From: Neobacillus cucumis
GTDB taxonomy: Bacteria; Bacillota; Bacilli; Bacillales; Cytobacillaceae
Length of the DNA: 64,000 bases
Reading direction: 5' to 3'
NCBI RefSeq assembly: GCF_016908975.1
Contig: NZ_JAFBEX010000020.1
Span: 1 to 64,000, forward strand
Both the position numbers and the translations under genes were made by a program. Position 1 is the first letter of the stretch, and each line of letters opens with the position of its first letter. Positions 36,505 through 45,731 of this stretch are shown one piece after another. Below the pieces are notes generated by a model. That model was not told the DNA's origin, ran no database searches, and saw only the letters and a program-made list of their open reading frames with translations.

Positions 36505-37740
36505 ATGAAAATTATTGTGCAGAAATTTGGCGGAACATCTGTTAAGGATGAAGAGAGCAGAAAGCATGCTCAAGGCCATATTGAAAAAGCATTAAGTGAA
36601 GGGTATAAGGTTGTTGTGGTGGTTTCTGCAATGGGAAGAAAAGGAGATCCCTATGCAACCGATACACTATTATCATTAATTGGCGGCAACCTAAGCAAAA
36701 TCTCAAAACGGGAACATGATCTTCTTTTATCTTGTGGAGAGGTTATTTCAAGCATTATCTTTACTAATATGTTATTGGAGAGCGGAATCAATGCCACGGC
36801 TTTAACAGGCGCACAAGCAGGATTCCGTACCAATAATGATCATACAAATGCAAAGATTATGGAAATGAAATGTGATAGACTCCTAAGAGAATTAGAAACG
36901 AATGATGTCGTTGTTGTAGCTGGATTTCAAGGAGCTGCAAAAAATGGAGATGTTACCACGATTGGTCGCGGTGGAAGTGACACCTCGGCTGCAGCATTAG
37001 GAGCTGCCTTGAATGCTGAATGGATCGACATTTTTACAGACGTTGAGGGCATTATGACAGCCGATCCGCGTATTGCTGAAAATGCCCGTCCGCTTTCTGT
37101 TGTGACCTATACTGAGGTATGTAACCTAGCCTATCAGGGAGCTAAGGTTATTCATCCAAGAGCGGTGGAGATTGCAATGCAGGCAAAAGTACCGATTCGG
37201 ATTCGGTCCACCTATTCGGATTCTTTAGGAACTTTAGTTACCTCCATCAGTAAAGAAAATCGTGGCAGTGATATAAAAGAACGAACTGTAACAGGGATAG
37301 CACATGTTTCAAATGTTACACAACTAAAGGTCTATGCTAAAAAGGATCAATATAATCTACAGGCCGAAGTCTTTAAAGCCATGGCGAACGAAAAAATAAG
37401 TGTAGATTTTATCAATATTTCTCCTAACGGTGTGGTTTATACGGTAACAGATGAAATGACCGATCGGGCAATTCAAGTTTTAAAAGAATTAGGTCATGAA
37501 CCGGTTGTGGAGCGCCATTGTGCAAAGGTTTCAGTGGTTGGCGCGGGGATCGCAGGAGTACCAGGGGTAACTTTTAAAATCGTAACTGCCCTATCAAATC
37601 ACGGAATTCGTATTTTACAATCTGCAGACAGCCATACAACTATTTGGGTACTGGTAAAACAAGATGACTTAGTTAAATCCGTTAATTCCTTGCATGATGC
37701 CTTTCAATTAGAGGAAGAAACAGTTGACTATAATCTCTAA
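36505..37740 (+). CDS. dapG: Aspartokinase I (DapG type)
   Basis: It phosphorylates aspartate. The N-terminus MKIIVQKFGGTSVKDEESR is the amino acid kinase motif. The kinase core contains GRGGSDTSAAALGAAL and IFTDVEGIMTADPR. The C-terminal third holds two ACT domains (QLKVYAKKDQYNLQAEVFKA and CAKVSVVGAGIAGVPGVTFK). In B. subtilis DapG is inhibited by diaminopimelate. It lies 32 nt after asd with no terminator between. The length of 411 aa is typical. Confidence 0.96.
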   Translation: MKIIVQKFGGTSVKDEESRKHAQGHIEKALSEGYKVVVVVSAMGRKGDPYATDTLLSLIGGNLSKISKREHDLLLSCGEVISSIIFTNMLLESGINATALTGAQAGFRTNNDHTNAKIMEMKCDRLLRELETNDVVVVAGFQGAAKNGDVTTIGRGGSDTSAAALGAALNAEWIDIFTDVEGIMTADPRIAENARPLSVVTYTEVCNLAYQGAKVIHPRAVEIAMQAKVPIRIRSTYSDSLGTLVTSISKENRGSDIKERTVTGIAHVSNVTQLKVYAKKDQYNLQAEVFKAMANEKISVDFINISPNGVVYTVTDEMTDRAIQVLKELGHEPVVERHCAKVSVVGAGIAGVPGVTFKIVTALSNHGIRILQSADSHTTIWVLVKQDDLVKSVNSLHDAFQLEEETVDYNL

Positions 37741-37819
37741 GCTTAGAAAAGAAATAAGTTTTTAAATGGAATGATGCGATACATCGGATTCAATCTGATG
37801 TATTGAAAGGAGTACTAAA

Positions 37820-38692
37820 ATGGTTCATTTTGGGCGAGTGTCAACAGCAATGGTAACGCCTTTTGATAAAAATGGGCATATTGACTTTGGTAAAACCACT
37901 CAATTAGTTAATTATTTAATTGATAATGGCACGGATTCCCTTGTGATTGCAGGTACGACAGGAGAATCCCCAACCCTTTCCAAAGAAGAAAAGCTGGCTC
38001 TATTTGATCATGTTGTAAAAGTTGTAAAAAAACGAATTCCAGTCATCGCTGGTACGGGAAGTAATAATACGTATGCCTCAATTGAATTAACTAAAAGGGC
38101 AGAGTCGCTTGGTGTCGATGCAATTATGGCGGTTGGACCTTATTATAATAAGCCAAACCAAGAGGGTTTGTATCAACACTTTAAAGCTATTGCCGAAGCT
38201 ACCGCACTTCCGTTAATGGTTTATAATATTCCGGGAAGATCTTCGGTCAATATTCAGCCAGAGACAATCATCCGATTGTCTGAAATTCCAAACATTGTCG
38301 CTGTAAAGGAAGCTAGCGGTGATCTAAGTGCAATGGCCCGGATTATTTCCAATACACCTGAGGACTTTGTCCTCTATAGTGGGGACGACAGTTTAACAAT
38401 TCCGGTATTATCCATTGGCGGTGCCGGTGTTATTTCGGTGGCATCCCATGTGATTGGTAACCAAATTCAGGAAATGGTTAAAGCATTTATTGATGGTGAA
38501 AATGCAAAGGCTGCAAAATTACATCAACATTTGCTTCCGCTTATGCAAGGACTTTTTGCTGCCCCTAGTCCTGGACCTGTAAAAACGGCATTACAAATCA
38601 ATGGGTTGGATGTGGGATCGGTAAGGCTGCCACTTGTTGGGTTAACACAACAAGAACGTACGACCCTCACAGCTTTACTTAATAGTATATAA
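37820..38692 (+). CDS. dapA: 4-hydroxy-tetrahydrodipicolinate synthase
   Basis: It condenses pyruvate with aspartate semialdehyde. The 290 residues are a (beta/alpha)8 barrel with TTGESPTLSKEEK, the tyrosine in GPYYNKPNQEG and the Schiff-base lysine in NIVAVKEASGDL. AAAGGAG precedes the ATG. A hairpin precedes it (ATACATC/GATGTAT around 37777-37803). Its own terminator follows, so asd-dapG-dapA is one unit. Confidence 0.97.
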   Translation: MVHFGRVSTAMVTPFDKNGHIDFGKTTQLVNYLIDNGTDSLVIAGTTGESPTLSKEEKLALFDHVVKVVKKRIPVIAGTGSNNTYASIELTKRAESLGVDAIMAVGPYYNKPNQEGLYQHFKAIAEATALPLMVYNIPGRSSVNIQPETIIRLSEIPNIVAVKEASGDLSAMARIISNTPEDFVLYSGDDSLTIPVLSIGGAGVISVASHVIGNQIQEMVKAFIDGENAKAAKLHQHLLPLMQGLFAAPSPGPVKTALQINGLDVGSVRLPLVGLTQQERTTLTALLNSI

Positions 38693-38705
38693 GGAACCAA
38701 AAAGG

Positions 38706-38742
38706 AACCAATCGAACGTTTTAGTTCGGTTGGTCTTTTTTT
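38706..38742 (+). terminator. Intrinsic terminator of asd-dapG-dapA
   Basis: AACCAATCGAAC and GTTCGGTTGGT pair (with a G-U) around a 6-nt loop and are followed by T7. Confidence 0.9.
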
Positions 38743-38779
38743 AACGGATAAGAAAGTATAAATTTTAACTTCGAGAATT

Positions 38780-38901
38780 GTCCCGCTCAAGCGCCTAGCC
38801 CCTCGAGGTCACAAGCCAATCCGTCCAAAAGGTTAAAAGGCTACCTTTCAGCCGGCTTGTCTTGTGCTTGGCGGGGCTGACCAAGGCGCTTGCACTTTTC
38901 T
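38780..38901 (+). repeat. Intergenic hairpin repeat, family B, copy 5 (short form)
   Basis: The copy runs GTCCCGCTCAAGCGCCTAGC, CACAAGCCAATCCG, an AAAGGTTAAA/CTACCTTTC hairpin, CCGGCTTGTCTTGTG and AAGGCGCTTGCACTTTTC. Several substitutions separate it from copies 1 and 2. It lies 38 nt after the dapA terminator. Confidence 0.85.
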
Positions 38902-38934
38902 TATTGCCTTGTTGCCTTAAAAAAATGATTATGG

Positions 38935-38964
38935 TTGTAAAGGTTTTCTTCCATCAAGTATAAT
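38935..38964 (+). promoter_or_regulatory. Sigma-A promoter of rnjB
   Basis: TTGTAA (38935-38940) and a consensus TATAAT (38959-38964) have an 18-nt spacer. Transcription would start near 38971, about 95 nt before rnjB. Confidence 0.65.
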
Positions 38965-39065
38965 AAACATAACTGATCTTGGGTCGGCGATAGAAAAGTG
39001 AAATTCATACATATGGGCTTCTTCACTTCTCTACTATTTATTGTCAGCATAGGAGGAAACGGAAA

Positions 39066-40733
39066 TTGGTAAAGAAAAAGAATACATCCATTAAGGTGGT
39101 TGCACTTGGTGGTATTGGAGAAATCGGAAAAAACATGTATCTTGTTGAGGTGGATAGTGACATCTATATTATTGATTCCGGCTTAATGTTCCCCGAGGAA
39201 GAAATGCTTGGTATCGATATGGTTATTCCTGATTTAACTTATGTAAGGGACAATAAGGAACGGGTTAAAGCTATTTTTTTAACACATGGTCACGAAGATC
39301 ATATAGGAGCTCTTTCTTATGTCTTAAAGCATGTGGATGTTCCTGTTTACGGGACCAAACTTACCCTAGCACTAGCTAACGCTAAGCTTAAGGAGCAAGA
39401 ATTTTACGGTGCCACTCATTTTATTGAAGTTGATTCGGACACGATGGTGGAATTAGACACGGTACAGGCTAGCTTTTTTAGAACTAATCATAGTATTCCT
39501 GATTCGGTTGGAGTGTGTATTCATACATCTGAAGGAATTATTGTTTATACGGGTGACTTTAAGTTTGATCAAGGCGCGACAAAGCTTTATAAACCTGAAG
39601 TAGGCAAAATGGCTGCCATTGGCGAACAAGGCGTATTGTGCTTATTATCTGATAGTACGGAAGCTGAAATTCCTGGGTACTCAACATCAGAGACAATTGT
39701 TGAACGTGAAATGTCCAATGCCTTTTATAATGCTCCAGGTCGAATTATTGCAGCCTGTTTTGCATCTGATATTAATCGAATTCAGCATATCTTTAATGCT
39801 GCTAAAGAGAATGCTCGAAAAGTCGCGGTTGTTGGAAAGAGTCTTGAGCGAATCTATCATATCGCACTCGATTTAGGTTATTTAGAAGTAGATGAAGATT
39901 TAATCATTCCTGTTAATGAAATTAAAAACTATCAGGATCGAGAAATAGTCGTATTAATGACAGGTATCCAAGGCGAACCAATTGAAGCATTACAGAAGAT
40001 GGCTAAGCAGTCACATAAGCTTTTAAATATTCAAAAGGGCGATACGGTTTTAATTGCCGCTTCCCCTCTTAGAGGCAGTGAAGTATTTTTATTTAAAACC
40101 ATTGATATGTTGTTTAGGGCCGGTGCAAATGTTATCTCGGGAAAACGAACCCTTCATGTATCAAGTCATGGTAGCCAAGAAGAATTGAAATTTATGATTA
40201 ATTTGATGAAACCTAAATTTTTCATTCCAGTTCACGGTGAATTTAGAAGCTTGAAGGCCCATCGCAAAGTGGCTTTAGAATGTGGGCTTTTGGACGAGCA
40301 AATTGTCATACCTGACCGTGGTGATGTGGTTGAATGGAAAGATGGCAGTATTGGGATTACCGGAAAAGTCCCATCTGGTAATGTTTTAATTGATGGAATT
40401 GGTGTGGGTGATGTAGGTAATATTGTATTACGTGATCGTAAACTCTTATCTCAAGATGGCATTCTAATTGTCGTGGTCACCTTGACCAAACAGGAAAAGC
40501 AAATTGCAGCAGGACCCGAAATTATTTCTAGGGGCTTTGTCTATGTTCGTGAATCAGAAAAATTAATGGATGATTCTACAAAATTAGTGCGTGACATTGT
40601 TGAAAGGAATACAGCTAAAAGTAACTTTGAATGGTCAAGCTTAAAACAAGAAATAAGAGATGAATTAAATCGATTCTTATACGAAAAAACAAAAAGAAGA
40701 CCGATGATATTACCGATTATTATGGAAGTGTAA
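39066..40733 (+). CDS. rnjB: Ribonuclease J2 (RnjB type) with a complete metal site
   Basis: This is a beta-CASP metallo-beta-lactamase RNase of the J family. The position between dapA and tepA is that of rnjB (ymfA) in B. subtilis. His74, His76, Asp78 and His79 form a full HGHEDH motif. NHSIPDSVG, TGDFKFD, HVSSHGSQEE and PVHGEFR (His390) are also intact. As I recall, B. subtilis RNase J2 has a degraded HGHDEN and PVNGEYR at these sites and is a poor nuclease, so this protein may be more active. The 555 aa end in the conserved KTKRRPMILPIIMEV. The start is TTG at 39066 after AGGAGG. Confidence 0.92.
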   Translation: MVKKKNTSIKVVALGGIGEIGKNMYLVEVDSDIYIIDSGLMFPEEEMLGIDMVIPDLTYVRDNKERVKAIFLTHGHEDHIGALSYVLKHVDVPVYGTKLTLALANAKLKEQEFYGATHFIEVDSDTMVELDTVQASFFRTNHSIPDSVGVCIHTSEGIIVYTGDFKFDQGATKLYKPEVGKMAAIGEQGVLCLLSDSTEAEIPGYSTSETIVEREMSNAFYNAPGRIIAACFASDINRIQHIFNAAKENARKVAVVGKSLERIYHIALDLGYLEVDEDLIIPVNEIKNYQDREIVVLMTGIQGEPIEALQKMAKQSHKLLNIQKGDTVLIAASPLRGSEVFLFKTIDMLFRAGANVISGKRTLHVSSHGSQEELKFMINLMKPKFFIPVHGEFRSLKAHRKVALECGLLDEQIVIPDRGDVVEWKDGSIGITGKVPSGNVLIDGIGVGDVGNIVLRDRKLLSQDGILIVVVTLTKQEKQIAAGPEIISRGFVYVRESEKLMDDSTKLVRDIVERNTAKSNFEWSSLKQEIRDELNRFLYEKTKRRPMILPIIMEV

Positions 40734-40735
40734 TA

Positions 40736-40988
40736 AGAAAAGCGCAAGGCGCTTAGACTTCGGCGACAAGCACAAGTAAGTCGAGCCGGCCAAAAGGTTG
40801 TTTTTTAACCTTTTGGCCGGATTGATCTAAATGTGGAGGCGACTGTTTTGGGACGGAGGCATAAGACGCACCATGTAAGAAGGCGTTTTTTGCCTTCTTC
40901 AGGGGGTGGCTTATGCCTTGAGTCCCAAGGAGCCGCAACTGGATAAGCTTGTGACCTCGAGCCGATGGCGCCTGGAGCTGGACATTTC
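40736..40988 (-). repeat. Family B repeat, copy 6 (long form, reverse orientation)
   Basis: Read on the - strand it matches the long copy at 20040-20285. On the + strand it starts AGAAAAGCGCAAGGCGCTTA, 2 nt after the rnjB stop, and ends CTGGAGCTGGACATTTCTCG. The outer hairpin is CCAAAAGGTT/AACCTTTTGG and the inner one GAAGGCG/GCCTTC. TTGGGACGGAGGCATAAG and GAGTCCCAAGGAGCCGCAAC flank the inner block, as in copy 4. Confidence 0.85.
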
Positions 40989-41025
40989 TCGAAGTTGAAA
41001 TTCATACTTGCTAATTCTATTAAGT

Positions 41026-41056
41026 AAGGCACTGGCTAAAAACCAGTGCCTTTTTA
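41026..41056 (+). terminator. Intrinsic terminator of rnjB, after the repeat
   Basis: AAGGCACTGG and CCAGTGCCTT form a perfect 10-bp stem with a 7-nt loop and TTT tail. The rnjB transcript would therefore read through the whole family B repeat. Confidence 0.9.
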
Positions 41057-41123
41057 TATTAAGAGCATGAAATTGTTTCTCGAGTAAATACTAATTCATA
41101 TCATGCTTGAAGGGAGTAGCAGA

Positions 41124-41876
41124 ATGACTAACGATTACCAGAATAATGATGCCGATAAACAACAAGGGCAAGAGCCTCAAAAAGAAGAAAAGGCTTCTCC
41201 ACTAATCGAAAAAATTCAACAGCTGGGTCAAACCAATGTTCCTCAGCTTTCAGCCGATTCTAGTATTCACTGCTTAACCATAATTGGCCAAATTGAAGGA
41301 CATATGGCATTGCCACCTCAAAATAAAACAACTAAGTATGAACACTTACTTCCACAGTTGGTGGCAATTGAACAAAACCCAAAAATCGAAGGAGTCCTGA
41401 TTATTCTAAATACAGTTGGCGGAGATGTAGAAGCCGGGTTGGCAATATCTGAAATGATCGCCTCTTTATCTAAACCAACAGTTTCGATTGTTTTAGGTGG
41501 AGGACATTCAATCGGGGTTCCGATTGCTGTTTCCTGTGATTATTCTTATATTGCTGAAACGGCGACAATGACCATCCATCCCATCCGCTTAACCGGCTTA
41601 GTCATTGGTGTTCCTGCAACATTTGAATATTTGGATAAAATGCAGGAACGGGTTGTAAACTTCGTGACGAAGCATTCGAAGATTACAGAAGAAACATTTA
41701 AAGACTTAATGTTTGCTAAAGGCAATTTAACCAGGGACATTGGCACAAATGTGATTGGCGTCGATGCGGTTAAATGTGGATTAATTGATGAAGTTGGCGG
41801 GCTTGGACCTGCTATGAAGAAATTAAATGATATGATTGAGATGCAAAAGGGGAAAAATGAGGGGCTGATCCAATGA
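41124..41876 (+). CDS. tepA: ClpP-class peptidase-like translocation-enhancing protein TepA
   Basis: This is a ClpP-fold protein (YmfB) implicated in B. subtilis protein export and spore quality. It is not ClpP itself. The nucleophile is probably Ser129 in GGGHSIGVP and the histidine is His152 in TMTIHPIRL. The N-terminal 30 residues are polar and probably disordered. The frame opens at 41103, but ATG 41124 after GAAGGGAG gives 250 aa, starting MTNDYQNNDA. It overlaps ylzJ by 4 nt. Confidence 0.93.
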   Translation: MTNDYQNNDADKQQGQEPQKEEKASPLIEKIQQLGQTNVPQLSADSSIHCLTIIGQIEGHMALPPQNKTTKYEHLLPQLVAIEQNPKIEGVLIILNTVGGDVEAGLAISEMIASLSKPTVSIVLGGGHSIGVPIAVSCDYSYIAETATMTIHPIRLTGLVIGVPATFEYLDKMQERVVNFVTKHSKITEETFKDLMFAKGNLTRDIGTNVIGVDAVKCGLIDEVGGLGPAMKKLNDMIEMQKGKNEGLIQ

Positions 41877-42112
41877 TTCTTTATACCATGATGCCCCATG
41901 AACTTATCTTTCCCGCCGAAGCGGCAGAAGAGAGCAAACAAAGGATGATTAGCTATCAGGGAGTCTCGCTGCTAGTAGAACAAATAGACACGGATCATGT
42001 ACAAGTCGTTCGGGTATTAAGCAGTGACCCCCAGCATTATTTAAATGAACAGCTATGCCCAGGAGCAAAAATTTCTTATGCAAACCTTGGAGGATTATCG
42101 GCATTGTACTAG
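41873..42112 (+). CDS. ylzJ: YlzJ-like family protein
   Basis: This is a 79-residue protein starting MILYTMMPHELIFPAE, of the YlzJ-like family found next to tepA and spoIIIE in Bacillus. The function is not known. It overlaps tepA by 4 nt (ATGA), so it is probably translationally coupled. Its own terminator follows. Confidence 0.88.
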   Translation: MILYTMMPHELIFPAEAAEESKQRMISYQGVSLLVEQIDTDHVQVVRVLSSDPQHYLNEQLCPGAKISYANLGGLSALY

Positions 42113-42142
42113 TAGAATATGGTATAATAATTTTTGAAGGAA

Positions 42143-42174
42143 AAAGCAGCCCAAAATTAGGCTGCTTTCTTTAT
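42143..42174 (+). terminator. Intrinsic terminator of tepA-ylzJ
   Basis: AAAGCAGCC and GGCTGCTTT pair around an 8-nt loop, followed by CTTTAT. Confidence 0.85.
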
Positions 42175-42243
42175 ACATATTTATCTTTCACCCCTAGGAC
42201 ATAGGAATAAATTGGAAAATCATAACATATAACAGGTGATTAA

Positions 42244-44601
42244 ATGGCCAAAAAAAAGAGAAGACAACCTAAAAAGAGAGACAATCATTTAAAACGGACC
42301 GTTCAATATGAACTATCCGCGCTAGCCATATTAGCCTTAGCGATTATTGCGATGGCTAAGCTAGGGGCTGTCGGTAAAGCAACCGTTCTTTTCTTCCGTT
42401 TCTGGATGGGCGAATGGTATATGCTGGGGCTCTTAGGATTAGTTATCTTAAGTATCTATTTAATGTGGAAACGCAGTATGCCATTTTTATTTCATACTAA
42501 GTTAGTTGGCAGCTATTTTATTATTTCAGCTATCCTACTTTTAAGTCATATGACCCTTTTTCATTTGCTGACAAATGATGGCAAATTTAAAGACCCAAGT
42601 GTGATTAATAATACTTGGGAGTTATTTATGATGGAACTTAAAGGGGAGACAAGTACCACTGATCTTGGAGGAGGAATCTTAGGGGCTATTTTATTTGCCT
42701 TATTCCATTATCTCTTTGCGGAGACCGGAACAAAGATCATTGCATTCATTCTTATTATTATTGGTATTATCTTGTTAACAGGTAAATCTTTTGGTGATTT
42801 TATTGGGAAAATAATCTTAACCATTTCTGATTTTATCAAAGGTCAATGGGATGCCTTTAAATTAGATATGACAGAATGGAAACAGAAACAAACAGAACGT
42901 CGTAATGAGCGGCAGGCAGAGAAACAAAAGGAAAAAGAAAATCGACGAAGAGAACCTGTACCAGTTATCAATAATCAGGTTCGGGACCAGGAAGAAACCA
43001 TTATTCCTGAGCCGATTATCTCTAGTTTTGCAGACCGAGCCTATCTTGACGAGGCACCAGTGGAGCAACCTGAAGCAGTGCAAGCAAAGGGGAAACAACA
43101 AAAGAGTAAAACAGAAGAGCAAGACGATGACAATAACCCTCCAATCTCATTTACTGGAGCTGAAGTGGAAAATGTGTCTTATGAGTTACCACCACTCCGA
43201 TTATTAAAAGCACCAAAGAAAACAGACCAAAGTGGTGAATATGAGTTAATTCATGCTAATGCAGCCAAACTTGAAAGGACCTTCCTATCATTTGGAGTTA
43301 AAGCTCGGGTTACCCAAGTGCATTTAGGACCAGCTGTTACAAAATATGAGGTACATCCCGACGTCGGGGTGAAGGTTAGCAAAATTGTAAGCTTAAGTGA
43401 TGATATTGCTCTTGCACTTGCAGCGAAAGGGATCCGAATTGAGGCTCCGATTCCCGGGAAATCTGCGATTGGGATTGAAGTCCCTAATTCTGAGGTCGCG
43501 ATGGTTTCTTTACGGGAAGTACTAGAAGCGACCCAAAATGATAAGCCAGATGCGAAACTACTAATTGGTCTGGGCAGAGATATAACTGGCGAAGCGGTAC
43601 TTGCGGAATTAAATAAAATGCCACACTTACTTGTTGCCGGCGCAACTGGAAGTGGTAAGAGTGTGTGTATTAATGGCATCATAACAAGTCTCTTAATGAG
43701 AGCAAAACCACATGAAGTGAAATTAATGATGATTGACCCTAAAATGGTCGAATTGAATGTTTATAATGGGATTCCTCATTTACTAGCACCAGTCGTAACA
43801 GATGCCAAAAAAGCTTCTCAGGCATTAAAGAAAGTCGTAAGCGAAATGGAAAGGCGTTATGAACTGTTTTCCCATACAGGTACACGTAATATTGAAGGAT
43901 ACAATGACCATGTAAGAAAACACAATCTTGAGGAAAATGATAAGCAGCCATTGTTACCATATATAGTCGTAATTGTTGATGAATTAGCAGATTTAATGAT
44001 GGTTGCCTCATCAGATGTTGAAGATTCAATCACTCGATTAGCACAAATGGCACGTGCGGCAGGAATTCATTTAATTATTGCCACGCAGCGCCCATCGGTT
44101 GATGTAATTACCGGAGTTATAAAAGCCAATATTCCATCACGTATTGCGTTTGCTGTTTCCAGTGCGACTGATTCAAGGACCATCCTAGATATGGGTGGTG
44201 CGGAAAAGCTTCTAGGACGAGGTGACATGTTATTCCTTCCAGTCGGTTCCTCGAAACCAGTTCGCGTACAAGGTGCATTCCTTTCAGACCAAGAGGTAGA
44301 AGAGACAGTGGAATTTGTTATTTCACAGCAAAAGGCTCAATACCAAGAAGAAATGATTCCGGACGATATTCCAGAGGTTACAGGTGCTGTCGATGACGAT
44401 TTATATGAAGAGGCAGTAGATTTAATTATTGATATGCAAACAGCATCTGTGTCGATGCTCCAACGTCGATTCCGAATCGGTTATACAAGAGCAGCACGTT
44501 TGATTGATGAAATGGAGGCCCGCGGCATTGTGGGTCCCTATGAAGGAAGTAAACCACGTGCTGTCTTGCAGGCAAAACCAAAAGAAGAACAGAGTTCATA
44601 A
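42244..44601 (+). CDS. spoIIIE: DNA translocase SpoIIIE/FtsK
   Basis: It pumps the chromosome into the forespore through the sporulation septum. The N-terminal 200 residues hold four to five membrane helices (first: ELSALAILALAIIAMAKLG). A charged linker of about 100 residues follows. The motor has Walker A VAGATGSGKS (about 464-474) and Walker B IVVIVDELADLMM. The C-terminal gamma winged helix (LIIDMQTASVSMLQRRFRIG) recognises the SRS DNA octamers. The 785 aa length matches SpoIIIE. The start follows ACAGGTGA. It sits just upstream of the GntR regulator as in related genomes. Confidence 0.96.
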   Translation: MAKKKRRQPKKRDNHLKRTVQYELSALAILALAIIAMAKLGAVGKATVLFFRFWMGEWYMLGLLGLVILSIYLMWKRSMPFLFHTKLVGSYFIISAILLLSHMTLFHLLTNDGKFKDPSVINNTWELFMMELKGETSTTDLGGGILGAILFALFHYLFAETGTKIIAFILIIIGIILLTGKSFGDFIGKIILTISDFIKGQWDAFKLDMTEWKQKQTERRNERQAEKQKEKENRRREPVPVINNQVRDQEETIIPEPIISSFADRAYLDEAPVEQPEAVQAKGKQQKSKTEEQDDDNNPPISFTGAEVENVSYELPPLRLLKAPKKTDQSGEYELIHANAAKLERTFLSFGVKARVTQVHLGPAVTKYEVHPDVGVKVSKIVSLSDDIALALAAKGIRIEAPIPGKSAIGIEVPNSEVAMVSLREVLEATQNDKPDAKLLIGLGRDITGEAVLAELNKMPHLLVAGATGSGKSVCINGIITSLLMRAKPHEVKLMMIDPKMVELNVYNGIPHLLAPVVTDAKKASQALKKVVSEMERRYELFSHTGTRNIEGYNDHVRKHNLEENDKQPLLPYIVVIVDELADLMMVASSDVEDSITRLAQMARAAGIHLIIATQRPSVDVITGVIKANIPSRIAFAVSSATDSRTILDMGGAEKLLGRGDMLFLPVGSSKPVRVQGAFLSDQEVEETVEFVISQQKAQYQEEMIPDDIPEVTGAVDDDLYEEAVDLIIDMQTASVSMLQRRFRIGYTRAARLIDEMEARGIVGPYEGSKPRAVLQAKPKEEQSS

Positions 44602-44620
44602 TCTTATTTATATAAACGTA

Positions 44621-44646
44621 AAAAAGGGCCGTTTGGCTCTTTTTTG
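44621..44646 (+). terminator. Intrinsic terminator of spoIIIE
   Basis: AAAAAGGGCC and GGCTCTTTTTT pair around GTTT (one mismatch), ending in T6. Confidence 0.85.
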
Positions 44647-44911
44647 TTAGACTAATATTTCAAAAAATCGATACTATAGTACTAAGAGGGTGATTGGTCA
44701 TATTCGATTAAACTCGACATTTTTCGACGAAAATCATGATATTTTTCAAAAAAATGTAAGCGATATTTCTAATATTAGATTATTTACCCCTTTTTTCGAC
44801 GAAATCCCATAATCCTATTTATTTATCCTAGAAAAAATGTTAATATAAATCCGATTAGTAGGAATGATATCAGATGTCTGATGTCTTAGGAAAAAGGCTG
44901 GAGGAAACAGC
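44647..44911 (+). other. AT-rich spacer before the GntR gene, with duplicated 13-mer
   Basis: The 13-mer TTTTTCGACGAAA occurs twice, at 44720-44732 and 44792-44804. The sequence is AT-rich with no ORF. A hyphenated palindrome ATCAGA-TG-TCTGAT lies at 44869-44882, 29 nt before the GntR start. Confidence 0.6.
44869..44882. promoter_or_regulatory. Possible operator of the GntR regulator
   Basis: ATCAGA and TCTGAT are perfect 6-bp arms separated by 2 nt, directly upstream of the regulator's ribosome site. GntR proteins often bind such dyads near their own genes. A clear second copy before the importer genes was not found. Confidence 0.35.
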
Positions 44912-45637
44912 ATGTCTATTAAGTCAGATAACCGGCACTTATATTTACAAGTAATCGATCGCTTGAAGCAGGATATTGAAAATGGGGTATACAAAGAAAA
45001 AGAAAAACTGCCATCAGAATTCGATCTTGCTAAACAACTGGGTGTAAGCAGAGCAACTCTAAGGGAAGCACTTCGTATTCTTGAGGAGGAAAATGTCATC
45101 ATAAGGCGCCACGGTGTGGGGACCTTTGTTAATTCAAGACCTATGTTTACCTCAGGTATTGAACAACTTAATAGTGTAACGGATATGATTAAGCAAGCTG
45201 GGATGAAACCAGGGACCATTTTCCTGAGTTCATCGACTCAAGGACCTACCGAAGAGGATATTCGTCGTTTCACATGTGCTGATAATGAGGAAATTTTTGT
45301 GATGGAAAGAGTTAGAACCGCAAACGGAGAACCGGTCGTCTATTGCATTGACAAGGTTCCGGAGCGAATTTTGCCGGAAACATTTTCCCATGGGGAAGAA
45401 TCGATTTTTCAAATTTTAGAAGAAGAGGCAAATCGCAAAATTACATACGCAATTACACAAATTGAGCCTTTGGGTTATCATGAGAAAATTTCTCCCATAT
45501 TAGAATGTGATCCTGAAACTGCATTATTAGTTTTAAAACAAATGCATTTCGATGAAATGGATGAACCAGTCCTGTTTTCGGTAAACTATTTTAAAGCAGA
45601 TAAATTTAGTTTCCATGTATTAAGAAAAAGGATTTAA
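44912..45637 (+). CDS. ymfC: GntR family transcriptional regulator, HutC/UTRA type
   Basis: The 241-residue protein has an N-terminal winged helix (PSEFDLAKQLGVSRATLREA then VIIRRHGVGTFV) and a C-terminal UTRA ligand-binding domain (FVMERVRTANGEPVVYCIDK). It occupies the place of ymfC after spoIIIE in B. subtilis. Here it is followed by a BMP-type ABC importer, so nucleosides or a related ligand are plausible effectors, but this is inference from context. The ATG follows CTGGAGG. Confidence 0.92.
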   Translation: MSIKSDNRHLYLQVIDRLKQDIENGVYKEKEKLPSEFDLAKQLGVSRATLREALRILEEENVIIRRHGVGTFVNSRPMFTSGIEQLNSVTDMIKQAGMKPGTIFLSSSTQGPTEEDIRRFTCADNEEIFVMERVRTANGEPVVYCIDKVPERILPETFSHGEESIFQILEEEANRKITYAITQIEPLGYHEKISPILECDPETALLVLKQMHFDEMDEPVLFSVNYFKADKFSFHVLRKRI

Positions 45638-45731
45638 TTCTTTTTGTTAATATATGTAAACGAAAACAATTTAGTTTTTCAAAACATTTCTACTTAATCA
45701 GAAAAAAGAAAATATTAGGGGGTTTAATATC

